A DNA stretch of 64,000 bases from Promethearchaeota archaeon. Lineage in GTDB: Archaea > Asgardarchaeota > Lokiarchaeia > Sigyniarchaeales > SOKP01. The translations under genes were made by a program, and so were the position numbers. Each line of letters starts with the position of its first letter. The stretch's first letter is position 1. The notes under the pieces were generated by a model. The model made no database searches. It worked only from the letters and a program-made list of their open reading frames with translations, and was not told where the DNA came from. The stretch spans positions 62,001-126,000 of the forward strand of contig JAEOSU010000032.1 of NCBI GenBank assembly GCA_016840165.1. Direction: 5' to 3'. Shown here in pieces: positions 16,647 through 25,430 of the stretch.

Positions 16647-16672
16647 TTATTTCAAACGTATAATTGAAATAA
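16647..16672. promoter_or_regulatory. Perfect 9-bp inverted repeat directly before the kce start codon
   Basis: TTATTTCAA and TTGAAATAA flank ACGTATAA and end 2 nt before the ATG of kce. No ribosome binding site is visible, so either the mRNA is leaderless and this dyad covers the transcription start as an operator, or it folds in the mRNA and controls translation. The site could tie the lysine-degradation operon to a regulator. Confidence 0.5.
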
Positions 16673-16674
16673 CT

Positions 16675-17496
16675 ATGGAGAAATTGATAATCACTGCTGC
16701 TATATGTGGTGCTGAAGCCTTTAAAGAGAATAATCCAGCTATTCCATATACAGTAAAAGAAATTGGTATAGAAGCAGAAAGAGCGTTTTTAGCTGGAGCT
16801 AGCATTATTCATCTTCATGTTCGTGAAGATGATGGAACTCCTACTCAAAATAAAGAACGGTTTAAAGCATGCATGGAAGAGATAAAAAGTAGGATAGAAG
16901 AGGTTATTATTATGCCGTCTACGGGAGGAGCTGTTGGTATGACAGATCAGGAGAGGCTTCAACCCATATTTCTTGAAAATATTGAAATGGCTAGCTTAGA
17001 TATGGGAACAATGAATTTTGGAGGTCAAGAAATTTTTGTAAATACCGAGAAAACCATAAAACACTTTGCCGAAGAGATGTATAAGCGAGGAATTAAACCT
17101 GAACTAGAATGTTTTGACAAAGGGATGATTGATACCACTTTACGATTGAACGCTCAAGGTTTAATTAAATCCCCAATGCATTTTAATTTAGTGTTTGGGG
17201 TTAAAGGTGGAATAAACGCAACTATCAGAGATTTGGCATACCTTATTGATAATCTTCCTCATAATTCTACCTACACAGTAACTGGTATTGGTCAATATGA
17301 AATGCCAATGGCGGCCTTAAGTATAGCTTTAGGTGGACATGTTCGCGTAGGCCTTGAAGATAATATTTATATATCTAAAGGAGTGTTAGCTGAGTCGAAT
17401 GCTCAATTAGTAGATAAAATAGTTCGTATCGCAAATGAGATGGGCAGAGAAATTGCCTCTCCATACGACGCGAGAAAGATTTTAAAAATTAAATAA
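16675..17496 (+). CDS. kce: 3-keto-5-aminohexanoate cleavage enzyme
   Basis: 273 residues of the BKACE (DUF849) family. The zinc motif HLHVREDDG sits near residue 46, with a typical start (MEKLIITAAICGAE), and later STGG and ECFDKGM segments. The founding enzyme condenses 5-amino-3-oxohexanoate with acetyl-CoA to give acetoacetate and L-3-aminobutyryl-CoA in lysine fermentation. Other BKACE members use different beta-keto acids, but the adjacent kdd and the kam genes support the Kce role. It is first in the plus-strand unit kce-methyltransferase-kdd. Confidence 0.88.
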   Translation: MEKLIITAAICGAEAFKENNPAIPYTVKEIGIEAERAFLAGASIIHLHVREDDGTPTQNKERFKACMEEIKSRIEEVIIMPSTGGAVGMTDQERLQPIFLENIEMASLDMGTMNFGGQEIFVNTEKTIKHFAEEMYKRGIKPELECFDKGMIDTTLRLNAQGLIKSPMHFNLVFGVKGGINATIRDLAYLIDNLPHNSTYTVTGIGQYEMPMAALSIALGGHVRVGLEDNIYISKGVLAESNAQLVDKIVRIANEMGREIASPYDARKILKIK

Positions 17497-17526
17497 AAAA
17501 TATGAAAAGATAAGATTGGGAATAAA

Positions 17527-18234
17527 ATGTATAAAGATTTCGCAGATGTTTATGATTTAATTTATTCTTTTATTGATTATAAAAAAGCTTGTAAAAAGCT
17601 CTCTAAGTTAATTAAGAAATACAAGAAATCTTCTGGAATAGAGTTACTTGATGTTGCTTGTGGGACGGGTTCCCACTTATTTTATTTACAAAATGAATTT
17701 ATTTGCTCAGGTACAGATATAAATACAGAAATGTTAAACATTGCCGGAGAAAAAGTAGAAAATGCGACTTTTATTCACTCCGACATGATAAATATGGATC
17801 TTAAAAAGAAATTTGATATCATTACCTGCCTATTTAGTTCAATTGGTTATGTAAAAACATATGAAAACTTAAAAAAAACGATTGAAAATTTTTCTAATCA
17901 TTTAAACCCTGGAGGTGTGGTAATCATTGAACCATGGATATCAAAATCAGATTATCAACCCGGAAGGCCTTCAATGAATACTTATGATAACGATAATATA
18001 AAAATCGCCCGGTTAAACACAGCAAAACTCAATGATAATTTGTCTATCATGGAAATGCATTATTTAATGGTCAAAAAAGATGAGGATGTACAATATTTTA
18101 AGGATTGCCATGAGTTAGGCTTATTTGATCATGAAGAGACAATCCAGATAATGAAAGATTCAGATTTGGAAGTAATATCATTTCAAAAGGGAGTAATGGT
18201 TGATAGGGGTCTTTTTTTAGGGATCAAGAAATAA
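17527..18234 (+). CDS. Class I SAM-dependent methyltransferase in the lysine-degradation operon
   Basis: 235 residues. Motif I is LLDVACGTGSHLFYL (residues about 39-53), followed by GTDINTEML (motif II acidic residue) and FDIITCLFSSIGYV. The C-terminal part (GLFDHEETIQIMKDSDLEV) is of the type seen in small-molecule N/O-methyltransferases. It lies 30 bp after kce and 21-27 bp before kdd on the same strand, so it is almost surely co-transcribed. A methyltransferase is not a known step of lysine fermentation. Its target may be a lysine-derived compound, but this is inference. Confidence 0.8.
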   Translation: MYKDFADVYDLIYSFIDYKKACKKLSKLIKKYKKSSGIELLDVACGTGSHLFYLQNEFICSGTDINTEMLNIAGEKVENATFIHSDMINMDLKKKFDIITCLFSSIGYVKTYENLKKTIENFSNHLNPGGVVIIEPWISKSDYQPGRPSMNTYDNDNIKIARLNTAKLNDNLSIMEMHYLMVKKDEDVQYFKDCHELGLFDHEETIQIMKDSDLEVISFQKGVMVDRGLFLGIKK

Positions 18235-18261
18235 TATATCAAAACTAAGATGTGAATGAAT

Positions 18262-19299
18262 ATGAAAAAAGGAAACAAATATGGAACCCATAGGGTGATC
18301 AAGCCTATAGGGGCTCTTCCACAACCAGCTCAGAAAATATCCAATGATGAAAACTTATTTGATAATGAGATATTAGTTGATGTTGATTACTTGAATATTG
18401 ATTCAGCAAGTTTTACTCAATTAAAAGAAGAAGCACGCGGCGATTTAAATAAAATAGAAAAAAGGATTATACAAATAGTAAGTGAAAAAGGAAAAATGCA
18501 AAATCCAATTACAGGTTCAGGGGGAATGCTAATTGGTACAGTGGAGAAAATTGGGGATGCGATTTTAGGAAAAATAGATCTCAAAAGTGGGGACAAAATA
18601 GCGACATTGGTCTCTCTTTCTTTAACTCCTCTTAAAATCAATAGGATCAAGAAAATTTATCCAGAAATTGATCGTGTAGAAATTGATGGTAAAGCAATTC
18701 TGTTTGAAAGTGGAATTTTTGCAAAATTACCTAAAGACATGGAAGATACTTTGGCACTAGCAGCACTCGATGTTGCAGGAGCTCCCGCTCAAGTGCAAAA
18801 GCTTGTGAAACAAGGAGACACAGTACTGATTCTAGGTGCAACAGGCAAATCAGGTCTGATGTGTTCATATATGGCTAAAAGAATGGTTGGAAAAGAGGGG
18901 AAAGTTATTGGTCAGGCAAGAAATGGATCGCGAGCTAGTTTTCTCAAAGAAACACAATTTTGTCATGAGGTTATAATTGCTGATGTGCTAAAACCCATTG
19001 AAGTATTGGAAGAAACATTAAAAGTGAATAATGGAAGAGAAGTAGACATCTCGATAAATTGCTTAAGTATTCCGAATACAGAAATGTCGAGTATTTTACC
19101 GGTTCGAGATGGTGGCATAGTATATTTCTTTTCGATGGCAACTAGTTTTACAAAGGCCGCATTAGGAGCAGAAGGTGTAGGAAAAGATGTTACCATGATT
19201 ATTGGGAATGGTTATACCAAAAATCATGTGGAAATAACGTTAAATCTTTTGAGAGAATCTGAAAAGTTAAGAAGAATATTTGAAGAAAAATATTGTTAG
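18262..19299 (+). CDS. kdd: L-erythro-3,5-diaminohexanoate dehydrogenase
   Basis: About 345 residues, beginning KKGNKYGTHRVIKPIGALPQPA as in Kdd enzymes, with a Rossmann dinucleotide site VLILGATGKSGLMCSYMAKRM near residue 190. Kdd oxidatively deaminates 3,5-diaminohexanoate to 5-amino-3-oxohexanoate with NAD+, feeding Kce. Of two closely spaced ATGs, the second (18262) has GTGA at 6 nt spacing and is preferred over 18256. Its last 4 bp overlap the convergent DtxR-like gene. Confidence 0.9.
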   Translation: MKKGNKYGTHRVIKPIGALPQPAQKISNDENLFDNEILVDVDYLNIDSASFTQLKEEARGDLNKIEKRIIQIVSEKGKMQNPITGSGGMLIGTVEKIGDAILGKIDLKSGDKIATLVSLSLTPLKINRIKKIYPEIDRVEIDGKAILFESGIFAKLPKDMEDTLALAALDVAGAPAQVQKLVKQGDTVLILGATGKSGLMCSYMAKRMVGKEGKVIGQARNGSRASFLKETQFCHEVIIADVLKPIEVLEETLKVNNGREVDISINCLSIPNTEMSSILPVRDGGIVYFFSMATSFTKAALGAEGVGKDVTMIIGNGYTKNHVEITLNLLRESEKLRRIFEEKYC

Positions 19300-19742
19300 C
19301 TAGAATTTTTATAATCCTCTCCACAATAACAAGTTTCGGAATTAGGAATTTCATTTCCACAGGGACAAAAATTTGGATGGTTATATTTCTCACAAATTCT
19401 ATTGATAGTCTCACAAGAGAACATTAAATTAAGTTTTTCACTTTCTTCGTGTGCCTGATCTATAGTTAACTCCAACTCATTATAGAGGAGAAGTTCTAGT
19501 AGTTGGGCATGACGCAATAATTCCTTGGCAAGATTTACTCCTTTTTGAGTAAGCTCGACATGAGAATAACGTATCCATTTAATTAACTCAGCTTTTTCAA
19601 GTCTTTCAAGACAACTATTTATAGTTGATAAAGCTATTTTAATAGCTCTAGTAGATTTGATTTCTGATTGAATTTTCTTCAATCTTACCTTTTCATCGTT
19701 CCGGAAAATAATTTTTAATATTTGGTAATCGATATCCAACAT
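19296..19742 (-). CDS. DtxR/MntR-family metal-dependent transcriptional regulator
   Basis: 148 residues. A winged helix-turn-helix (about 1-65) is followed by the dimerisation/metal region with LLRHAQLLELLLYNEL, H-E-E-S-E-K-L and HPNFCPCGNEIP, matching the conserved HEEAE and HPxxCPxGxPIP signatures of iron- or manganese-dependent repressors. A short Cys-rich tail (CYCGEDYKNSS) extends the end. It lies 17 bp downstream of two ZIP transporter genes in the same direction, and a perfect palindrome stands before the first of them. It probably senses Fe, Mn or Zn and represses this operon. Confidence 0.82.
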   Translation of the reverse strand: MLDIDYQILKIIFRNDEKVRLKKIQSEIKSTRAIKIALSTINSCLERLEKAELIKWIRYSHVELTQKGVNLAKELLRHAQLLELLLYNELELTIDQAHEESEKLNLMFSCETINRICEKYNHPNFCPCGNEIPNSETCYCGEDYKNSS

Positions 19743-19759
19743 ATTTTATCAATCCTTAT

Positions 19760-20515
19760 TTAATGATTGTGTCCTCCTAAAAAGAGAAGCAGTGTCATTA
19801 GGACTATACCAAGAACAATTAGGAATAATTGTTTAACAATTTCTTTCGTTTCTGTACGTTCATGAAGTTGAGGAGTTAAGTCAGATAATGCAATATATAT
19901 AAAACTGGCAGCGGAGAAAGCCAAAAAGATCGGAACGACTGTCTCAAAAACATCTAAAATGAAATAACTTATAATTGCTGAAGGTATGGTAGTAGAACTA
20001 GATAGAATATTATATAAAAATGCTTTTTTGTTTGACATTCCACTATGGATCAATATTGCAAAATCACCCGTCTCTTGTGGGATTTCATGCATAATAATTG
20101 TGAAACTCGCTGCTAAACCAATATTAAAATCAGTTAGAAATGCTGCAGCAATTACAATGCCATCAGTAAAATTGTGAAATGCATCCCCAATTAAAACTAA
20201 TGGTCCAGGTGCATGAGCATGAACCTCACATGCATTATTTTGACAATTTCTCCAAATAAGGAATTTTTCTAGAAAGAAAAAAAATAAGATCCCTCCTAAT
20301 ATTATGGTAGTTATAAGATGTGGCTCCGTTACAGCCTCTATTGACTCTGGAATTAAACCCAAGAATGCAGCGGTTAATAATGTTCCCGTAGCAAAGGATA
20401 GTAATGCGGGAATTAACTTTTTTTGAATTTTTTCTCCTAATACAACAAATATTGAAGCGGCTGCGATAGCCCCGACACTCCCCAAAATACTAAAGAGTAT
20501 AACCCATATTAACAT
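19760..20515 (-). CDS. ZIP-family divalent metal transporter (copy 2)
   Basis: 251 residues with eight predicted helices. The ZIP signatures are HNFTDGIVIAAAF in helix 4 and HEIPQETGDFAIL in helix 5, which line the metal path. A His/Cys-bearing loop between helices 3 and 4 (CQNNACEVHAHAPG) may bind metal. It imports Zn, Fe or Mn into the cytoplasm. It is clearly a paralogue of the neighbouring ZIP gene, of identical length, and arose by tandem duplication. Confidence 0.88.
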   Translation of the reverse strand: MLIWVILFSILGSVGAIAAASIFVVLGEKIQKKLIPALLSFATGTLLTAAFLGLIPESIEAVTEPHLITTIILGGILFFFFLEKFLIWRNCQNNACEVHAHAPGPLVLIGDAFHNFTDGIVIAAAFLTDFNIGLAASFTIIMHEIPQETGDFAILIHSGMSNKKAFLYNILSSSTTIPSAIISYFILDVFETVVPIFLAFSAASFIYIALSDLTPQLHERTETKEIVKQLFLIVLGIVLMTLLLFLGGHNH

Positions 20516-20554
20516 ATTTTTCCTTACTTTTAGATTAATAATTTATAATTCTAT

Positions 20555-21310
20555 TTAAATCAAAGATTTCCAAAGAAAGATTAAGATCATTATACCTATT
20601 CCAGCTAAAATTAGTGTTATTTGCCTCAATGAATATTTAAATCCCACTTTTTTATGCAGTTCTGGTGTTAAATCAGATAGTGCGATATAAATGAAACTAG
20701 ATGCGGAAATCGCCAGTACGTATGGTATCGCTAGGCTGAGTATATCTAAGATAAAGTATCCGATAATTGCTGCGGGGATAGTCGAAAGACCAGAAAGAGT
20801 ATTGTATATGAATGCTTTTTTCTTAGTGTAATCTTTATCAATTAAAATAGCTAGATCTCCAATTTCTTGTGGGATCTCATGAGCTATTACTGAAATACTT
20901 ACTACAATTCCAACAAATGGATCTAATAAGAAGGAGGCAGCAATTACTATACCATCAACGAAATTGTGAAAAGCATCACCAATTAGAATAATCGGTCCTG
21001 CTGCACTTTCGGTGACTTCGCAGGAATCCTCATGACAATGTCTCCATATGACTAATTTTTCTAAAATGAAAAAAAACAAAATTCCTCCTAAGAAAAATGA
21101 CATTACAAGCTGAATTTGATTCCCTGAATTTATAATGGCCGTAGGAATCATTCCTAGGGATGCGGCTGCGAGAAGTGTTCCGATAGCAAATGAAACCAAA
21201 CAACTTACAAGTCCTTTTTGGGATCGTTTTTTAATTGACAAAAAACCAAAGGCAATTATAATTGCCCCAACACTCCCTAAAATGCTAAATAATATAACCC
21301 AAAATATCAT
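20555..21310 (-). CDS. ZIP-family divalent metal transporter (copy 1)
   Basis: 251 residues with eight helices and the signatures HNFVDGIVIAASF and HEIPQEIGDLAIL. The loop before helix 4 carries CHEDSCEVTES. It is first gene of the minus-strand unit ZIP-ZIP-DtxR, 39 bp before copy 2. The two copies share the same motif order but differ in the metal-binding loop (His-rich in copy 2, acidic here), so they may prefer different metals. The promoter region contains a perfect dyad at 21359-21374. Confidence 0.88.
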   Translation of the reverse strand: MIFWVILFSILGSVGAIIIAFGFLSIKKRSQKGLVSCLVSFAIGTLLAAASLGMIPTAIINSGNQIQLVMSFFLGGILFFFILEKLVIWRHCHEDSCEVTESAAGPIILIGDAFHNFVDGIVIAASFLLDPFVGIVVSISVIAHEIPQEIGDLAILIDKDYTKKKAFIYNTLSGLSTIPAAIIGYFILDILSLAIPYVLAISASSFIYIALSDLTPELHKKVGFKYSLRQITLILAGIGIMILIFLWKSLI

Positions 21311-21358
21311 CTTTTTATAAAATTCTTAATTTATTGTATATTTTTTCTTATATATTAA

Positions 21359-21374
21359 TTACGATAGATCGTAA
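21359..21374. promoter_or_regulatory. Candidate metal-regulator operator (perfect 7-2-7 palindrome)
   Basis: TTACGATAGATCGTAA is a perfect dyad centred about 55 bp upstream of the first ZIP start codon. DtxR/MntR proteins bind dyads of this size, and such a regulator is encoded two genes downstream. The G+C-containing core stands out in an AT-rich gap, making chance occurrence less likely. Confidence 0.55.
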
Positions 21375-21519
21375 ATCTTCATTTTTAAACATTTCGCTCC
21401 CAAATACAATATAATATGATTTTCAATAAAAGAGCGATATTTATTAAACAAATAACTATTTGAACAAAAAATCTTTAACTAACTTGATATATCGGGATTT
21501 AATAAAATATTGAATCATT

Positions 21520-22758
21520 ATGAAAGTAAATAGACGAAAGGAATTATTTGGAGATGTCAGTGACGATGATTGGAATAATTGGCGATGGCAATTTAAGTCC
21601 AGAATTACAACCTTAGAAGAGTTAAAAGAGTATATTCCATTGACTAAGGAAGAAGATGACCCTCGAATTCAGGAGAAAATGCGGATGGCTATTACTCCAT
21701 ACTATCTCTCATTAATTGACCCACACGATCCATGGGATCCTATCAGAAAACAAGCTATACCGACAATACACGAACTTGCCCGAGCATCAGAAGATCTTGA
21801 AGACCCTCTCCATGAAGATGTGGACTCTCCTACTCCTGGTTTAACACATAGGTATCCTGATCGTGTATTATTTCTCGTAACTGAAAATTGTTCAATGTAT
21901 TGTAGACATTGTACCAGAAGGAGATTCGCTGGTCATCATGATAAAGCACCGCCTCAGATACAAATCGATAAGTGCATTGACTATATTAAGGAGACTCCAG
22001 CTATTCGGGATGTGCTTTTATCTGGGGGAGATGCACTTCTCATATCTGATAACACTTTAGAAAGTATTTTAAAAGAGCTAATTGAAATTCCTCATGTGGA
22101 GATTATTAGGATAGGTTCAAGAACGCCAGTAGTCATGCCCCAAAGAATTACTCCCCAACTTTGTGAAATGCTGAAAAATTACCATCCGATTTGGTTTAAT
22201 ACCCATTTTAATCATCCTAATGAAATCACTTCAGATTCTAAACGTGCTTGTGAGATGTTAGCAGATGTTGGGATTCCTATGGGCAACCAATCAGTCCTAT
22301 TAAGGGGAGTAAATGATTGTATTCACGTTATGAAAAAACTGGTCCATGAATTAGTAAAAATCCGCGTTCGCCCTTATTATATATATCAATGTGACTTATC
22401 AATAGGCTTAGGTCATTTTCGGACAACTGTATCTCAAGGTATCGAAATTATCGAAGGCCTCCGTGGTCATACATCGGGATTATGCGTTCCTACCTTTGTT
22501 GTTGATGCCCCTGGAGGCGGGGGAAAAATTCCTGTAATGCCCGATTATACAATATCTCAAGGTCATAAACGAGTGGTATTAAGAAATTTTGAAGGGGTTA
22601 TTACAACTTACGAGGAACCTGAAGATTATGTGCCAGGATGCAGATGTGAGGAGCAAGAGAAACAAATTGGAGTTTCAGCGCTATTAAGTGGACAAAAAAT
22701 AACGATAGAACCTAGTGATTTAGAACGAAATTTAAGACGGCGACGATTAACCAAATAA
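21520..22758 (+). CDS. kamA: L-lysine 2,3-aminomutase (radical SAM)
   Basis: 412 residues. The radical SAM cluster motif is C124-S-M-Y-C128-R-H-C131, followed by TRRRFAGHHDKAPP and the glycine-rich LLSGGDALL. The PLP lysine is expected in the conserved PGGGGKIPVMPDY region. C-terminal cysteines (GCRCEEQ) match the zinc site of the clostridial enzyme. The enzyme converts L-lysine to L-beta-lysine, the first step of lysine fermentation, and its length matches the family. It begins the plus-strand unit kamA-kamB-kamD-kamE. Confidence 0.95.
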   Translation: MKVNRRKELFGDVSDDDWNNWRWQFKSRITTLEELKEYIPLTKEEDDPRIQEKMRMAITPYYLSLIDPHDPWDPIRKQAIPTIHELARASEDLEDPLHEDVDSPTPGLTHRYPDRVLFLVTENCSMYCRHCTRRRFAGHHDKAPPQIQIDKCIDYIKETPAIRDVLLSGGDALLISDNTLESILKELIEIPHVEIIRIGSRTPVVMPQRITPQLCEMLKNYHPIWFNTHFNHPNEITSDSKRACEMLADVGIPMGNQSVLLRGVNDCIHVMKKLVHELVKIRVRPYYIYQCDLSIGLGHFRTTVSQGIEIIEGLRGHTSGLCVPTFVVDAPGGGGKIPVMPDYTISQGHKRVVLRNFEGVITTYEEPEDYVPGCRCEEQEKQIGVSALLSGQKITIEPSDLERNLRRRRLTK

Positions 22759-22785
22759 TATTAAAAATTTTATTTTTTGCCAAAT

Positions 22786-23817
22786 ATGGAGTTTATAGAA
22801 TTTATACAAAAGATATTATTGGACCATAAAATCATATCAATTATTGGTTTGGCTAAAAACGTAAGTAAAACAACGACATTAAATCATATTTTAAATCAAT
22901 TATCATCCACTCATCAATTAGGATTAACTTCAATAGGAAGAGATGGTGAGAGGTATGATATTATTTCAGAATTCCCTAAACCACGGATTAAAATAAAAAA
23001 GGGTACTTTTGTTGCCACAGCTGAGGAGAGTATAAAAAATAGTGAAATAGATGTAAAGGAAATATTAAATACGAACATCTCAACACCAATGGGAAAGGTA
23101 CTGATTTTAATGGCAATGAGCGAAGGCTTTATTGAATTAGCAGGTCCATCGAATAACTCTGGTCTTAAGAAAGTATGTAAACAATTGATAGATCTTAAAT
23201 GCGATTTGATTTTAATAGACGGTGCTTTTGATCGAAAATCTTTCGCATCTCCCTTAATATCCGATGCTACCATTCTAAGCACTGGTGCTTCAGTTTCAAA
23301 AGATTTTAACAAAGTTGTGGATGAAACTACTCATATAATTAAGTTATTATCCATTGAAATTGAGGAGGATCCAAGCGTACGTAGCCTCATCAATGAATTA
23401 TTAAGTCATGAGAAAGTAGGATTCATATTTGAAGATAAATCAACTAAGAGTCTGGATTTGGCAACAGCATTAACTTCAGGAAGTAAAATTGGAAAAATGC
23501 TAACCGATAACTTGCGATACGTAATCATTAATGGAGCTATTACGGATAGACTTCTGGAAGATATTATGAAATCAACAAAAAAGTATGTTGGTATTACTTT
23601 TATTGTTGAAAATGCCACAAAGCTGTTTATAAGTAAGAATATATTTAATAAATTTCTAAAGAAAGGTGGAAAAATTAAAACTTTGCATCCAATTAATATT
23701 ATTGCGATCACCATAAACCCCACCTCTCCATATGGATATAATTTCGATAAAAATGTTTTTTTTAAAACTTTACAAGATAAAATTAAGATCCCAATCTTTG
23801 ATCTCGGACCAAATTAA
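22786..23817 (+). CDS. kamB: Lysine 5,6-aminomutase reactivase subunit KamB-like
   Basis: About 343 residues from ATG 22786 (a TTG 9 nt earlier would give three more; no ribosome binding site decides it). The N terminus has a degenerate P-loop, IIGLAKNVSKTTTLNHIL. Its place between kamA and kamD matches the KamB position in clostridial kam operons, where KamB and KamC form an ATP-dependent factor that restores inactivated lysine 5,6-aminomutase by cobalamin exchange. No MutS-like KamC is present in this window. The name rests on context and general resemblance. Confidence 0.65.
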   Translation: MEFIEFIQKILLDHKIISIIGLAKNVSKTTTLNHILNQLSSTHQLGLTSIGRDGERYDIISEFPKPRIKIKKGTFVATAEESIKNSEIDVKEILNTNISTPMGKVLILMAMSEGFIELAGPSNNSGLKKVCKQLIDLKCDLILIDGAFDRKSFASPLISDATILSTGASVSKDFNKVVDETTHIIKLLSIEIEEDPSVRSLINELLSHEKVGFIFEDKSTKSLDLATALTSGSKIGKMLTDNLRYVIINGAITDRLLEDIMKSTKKYVGITFIVENATKLFISKNIFNKFLKKGGKIKTLHPINIIAITINPTSPYGYNFDKNVFFKTLQDKIKIPIFDLGPN

Positions 23818-23842
23818 ATAATAAATAAAGGAATTAGGAATC

Positions 23843-25429
23843 ATGAAAAAAAATAGAGAGCTTAAAAATAAAAAGCTAAAACTTAACCAATCTTTAATAA
23901 GAGAAGCCAGAGAAATGGCAAAAAAAACAGCATTGGAAGTTCAAAATTTTATTGATCAGCATACTACCACCACCATCGAAAGAACAATATGTCGATTATT
24001 AGGAATCGATGGAGTGAATGAATTTGATATACCCCTCCCAAATGTAGTTGTAGATACACTATGGAAAGAGAACCATCTCGGTAAGGGTGTTGCTTTTTTT
24101 ATGGGGAATGCGATTCTTCACTGGGGTTTAAATCCTCAAGCGATCGCTGAAAAAATGATAGAAGACGACTTTGATTTCCATGAAATTCCAACTCACGATA
24201 TTTCTGCTATAAAAGATGCGATTAATCCAATTGTAGAAACTACACTAAATAGGATACTTCATAATAAGCAAGAAAGAGAAGATTTTTTGAAGAAATATGG
24301 AGATAAAACAGAGCCTTTAATCTATGTAATCGTAGCTACAGGTAATATTTATGAAGATATAATCCAAGCTCAAGCAGCAGCAAAGCAAGGAGCTGACGTT
24401 ATAGCCGTAATACGATCTACAGGGCAGAGTCTATTGGATTATGTCCCTTATGGTCCTACAACAGAGGGTTTTGGAGGAACTTTTGCTACTCAAGAAAATT
24501 TTAAACTAATGAGAAAGGCTTTAGATGAGGTAGGAGAGGAACTTGGAAGGTATATTAGGTTAACCAATTATTGTTCAGGGTTGTGCATGCCAGAGATTGC
24601 TGCGATGGGAGCATTTGAACGATTAGATATGATGTTAAATGATGCACTCTATGGAATTTTATTTCGAGATATAAATATGAAGAGAACTATGATAGATCAG
24701 TATTTCTCTCGTGTGATTAATGCATTTGCGGGAGTAATCATTAATACAGGAGAGGATAACTACCTAACTACCGATGACGCTTATGAAGCCGCCCACACAG
24801 TTCTCGCATCGCAGTTTATTAATGAGCAATTCGCATTATTAGCCGGGTTAAAGGAAGAACAGATGGGATTAGGCCATGCGTTTGAAATGAATCCCGATCT
24901 AAAAAATGGCTTTTTATATGAGTTAGCTCAAGCGCAAATGGCTCGTGAGATCTTCCCAAATGCGCCATTAAAGTACATGCCGCCTACTAAATATATGACT
25001 GGAAATATTTTCAGAGGCCACGTTCAAGATGCACTATTCAATATCATTACGATAATGACGGATCAAAGAATCCATCTCTTAGGAATGCTTACAGAGGCTA
25101 TCCATACACCGTTTATGAGCGATAGAGCTTTATCAATTGAAAATGCTAAATATATTTATAATAATCTAGCTGCCTTTGGAGAAGAAGTTTATTTTAAAGA
25201 GAATGGCATCATCCAAAATAGAGCAAATAAAGTATTAGAAAAGTCATTAGATTTACTTAAGGAAATCCAGCATCATGGCTTATTTAAAACTATTGAATTA
25301 GGAAAATTTGCAGGGATCAAAAGACCCATTGATGGCGGTAAAGGTTTAGAAGGGGTTTTAAAAAAGGAAAAGGAATATTTTAACCCCTTTCTGGAAGAAA
25401 TGTTAAAAAAACTGGGAGGTGATGCTTAA
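23843..25429 (+). CDS. kamD: Lysine 5,6-aminomutase alpha subunit
   Basis: 528 residues, the usual length for the catalytic TIM-barrel subunit. It binds PLP together with adenosylcobalamin supplied by the beta subunit. Recognisable segments are the early TTTIERTICRLLGIDG, LTNYCSGLCMPEIAAMGAFE, and KYMPPTKYMTGNIFRGH. With KamE it moves the terminal amino group of beta-lysine (or lysine) to give 3,5-diaminohexanoate. AGGAATTAGG lies before the ATG. It is followed by kamE 1 bp after its stop codon. Confidence 0.95.
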   Translation: MKKNRELKNKKLKLNQSLIREAREMAKKTALEVQNFIDQHTTTTIERTICRLLGIDGVNEFDIPLPNVVVDTLWKENHLGKGVAFFMGNAILHWGLNPQAIAEKMIEDDFDFHEIPTHDISAIKDAINPIVETTLNRILHNKQEREDFLKKYGDKTEPLIYVIVATGNIYEDIIQAQAAAKQGADVIAVIRSTGQSLLDYVPYGPTTEGFGGTFATQENFKLMRKALDEVGEELGRYIRLTNYCSGLCMPEIAAMGAFERLDMMLNDALYGILFRDINMKRTMIDQYFSRVINAFAGVIINTGEDNYLTTDDAYEAAHTVLASQFINEQFALLAGLKEEQMGLGHAFEMNPDLKNGFLYELAQAQMAREIFPNAPLKYMPPTKYMTGNIFRGHVQDALFNIITIMTDQRIHLLGMLTEAIHTPFMSDRALSIENAKYIYNNLAAFGEEVYFKENGIIQNRANKVLEKSLDLLKEIQHHGLFKTIELGKFAGIKRPIDGGKGLEGVLKKEKEYFNPFLEEMLKKLGGDA

Positions 25430-25430
25430 A

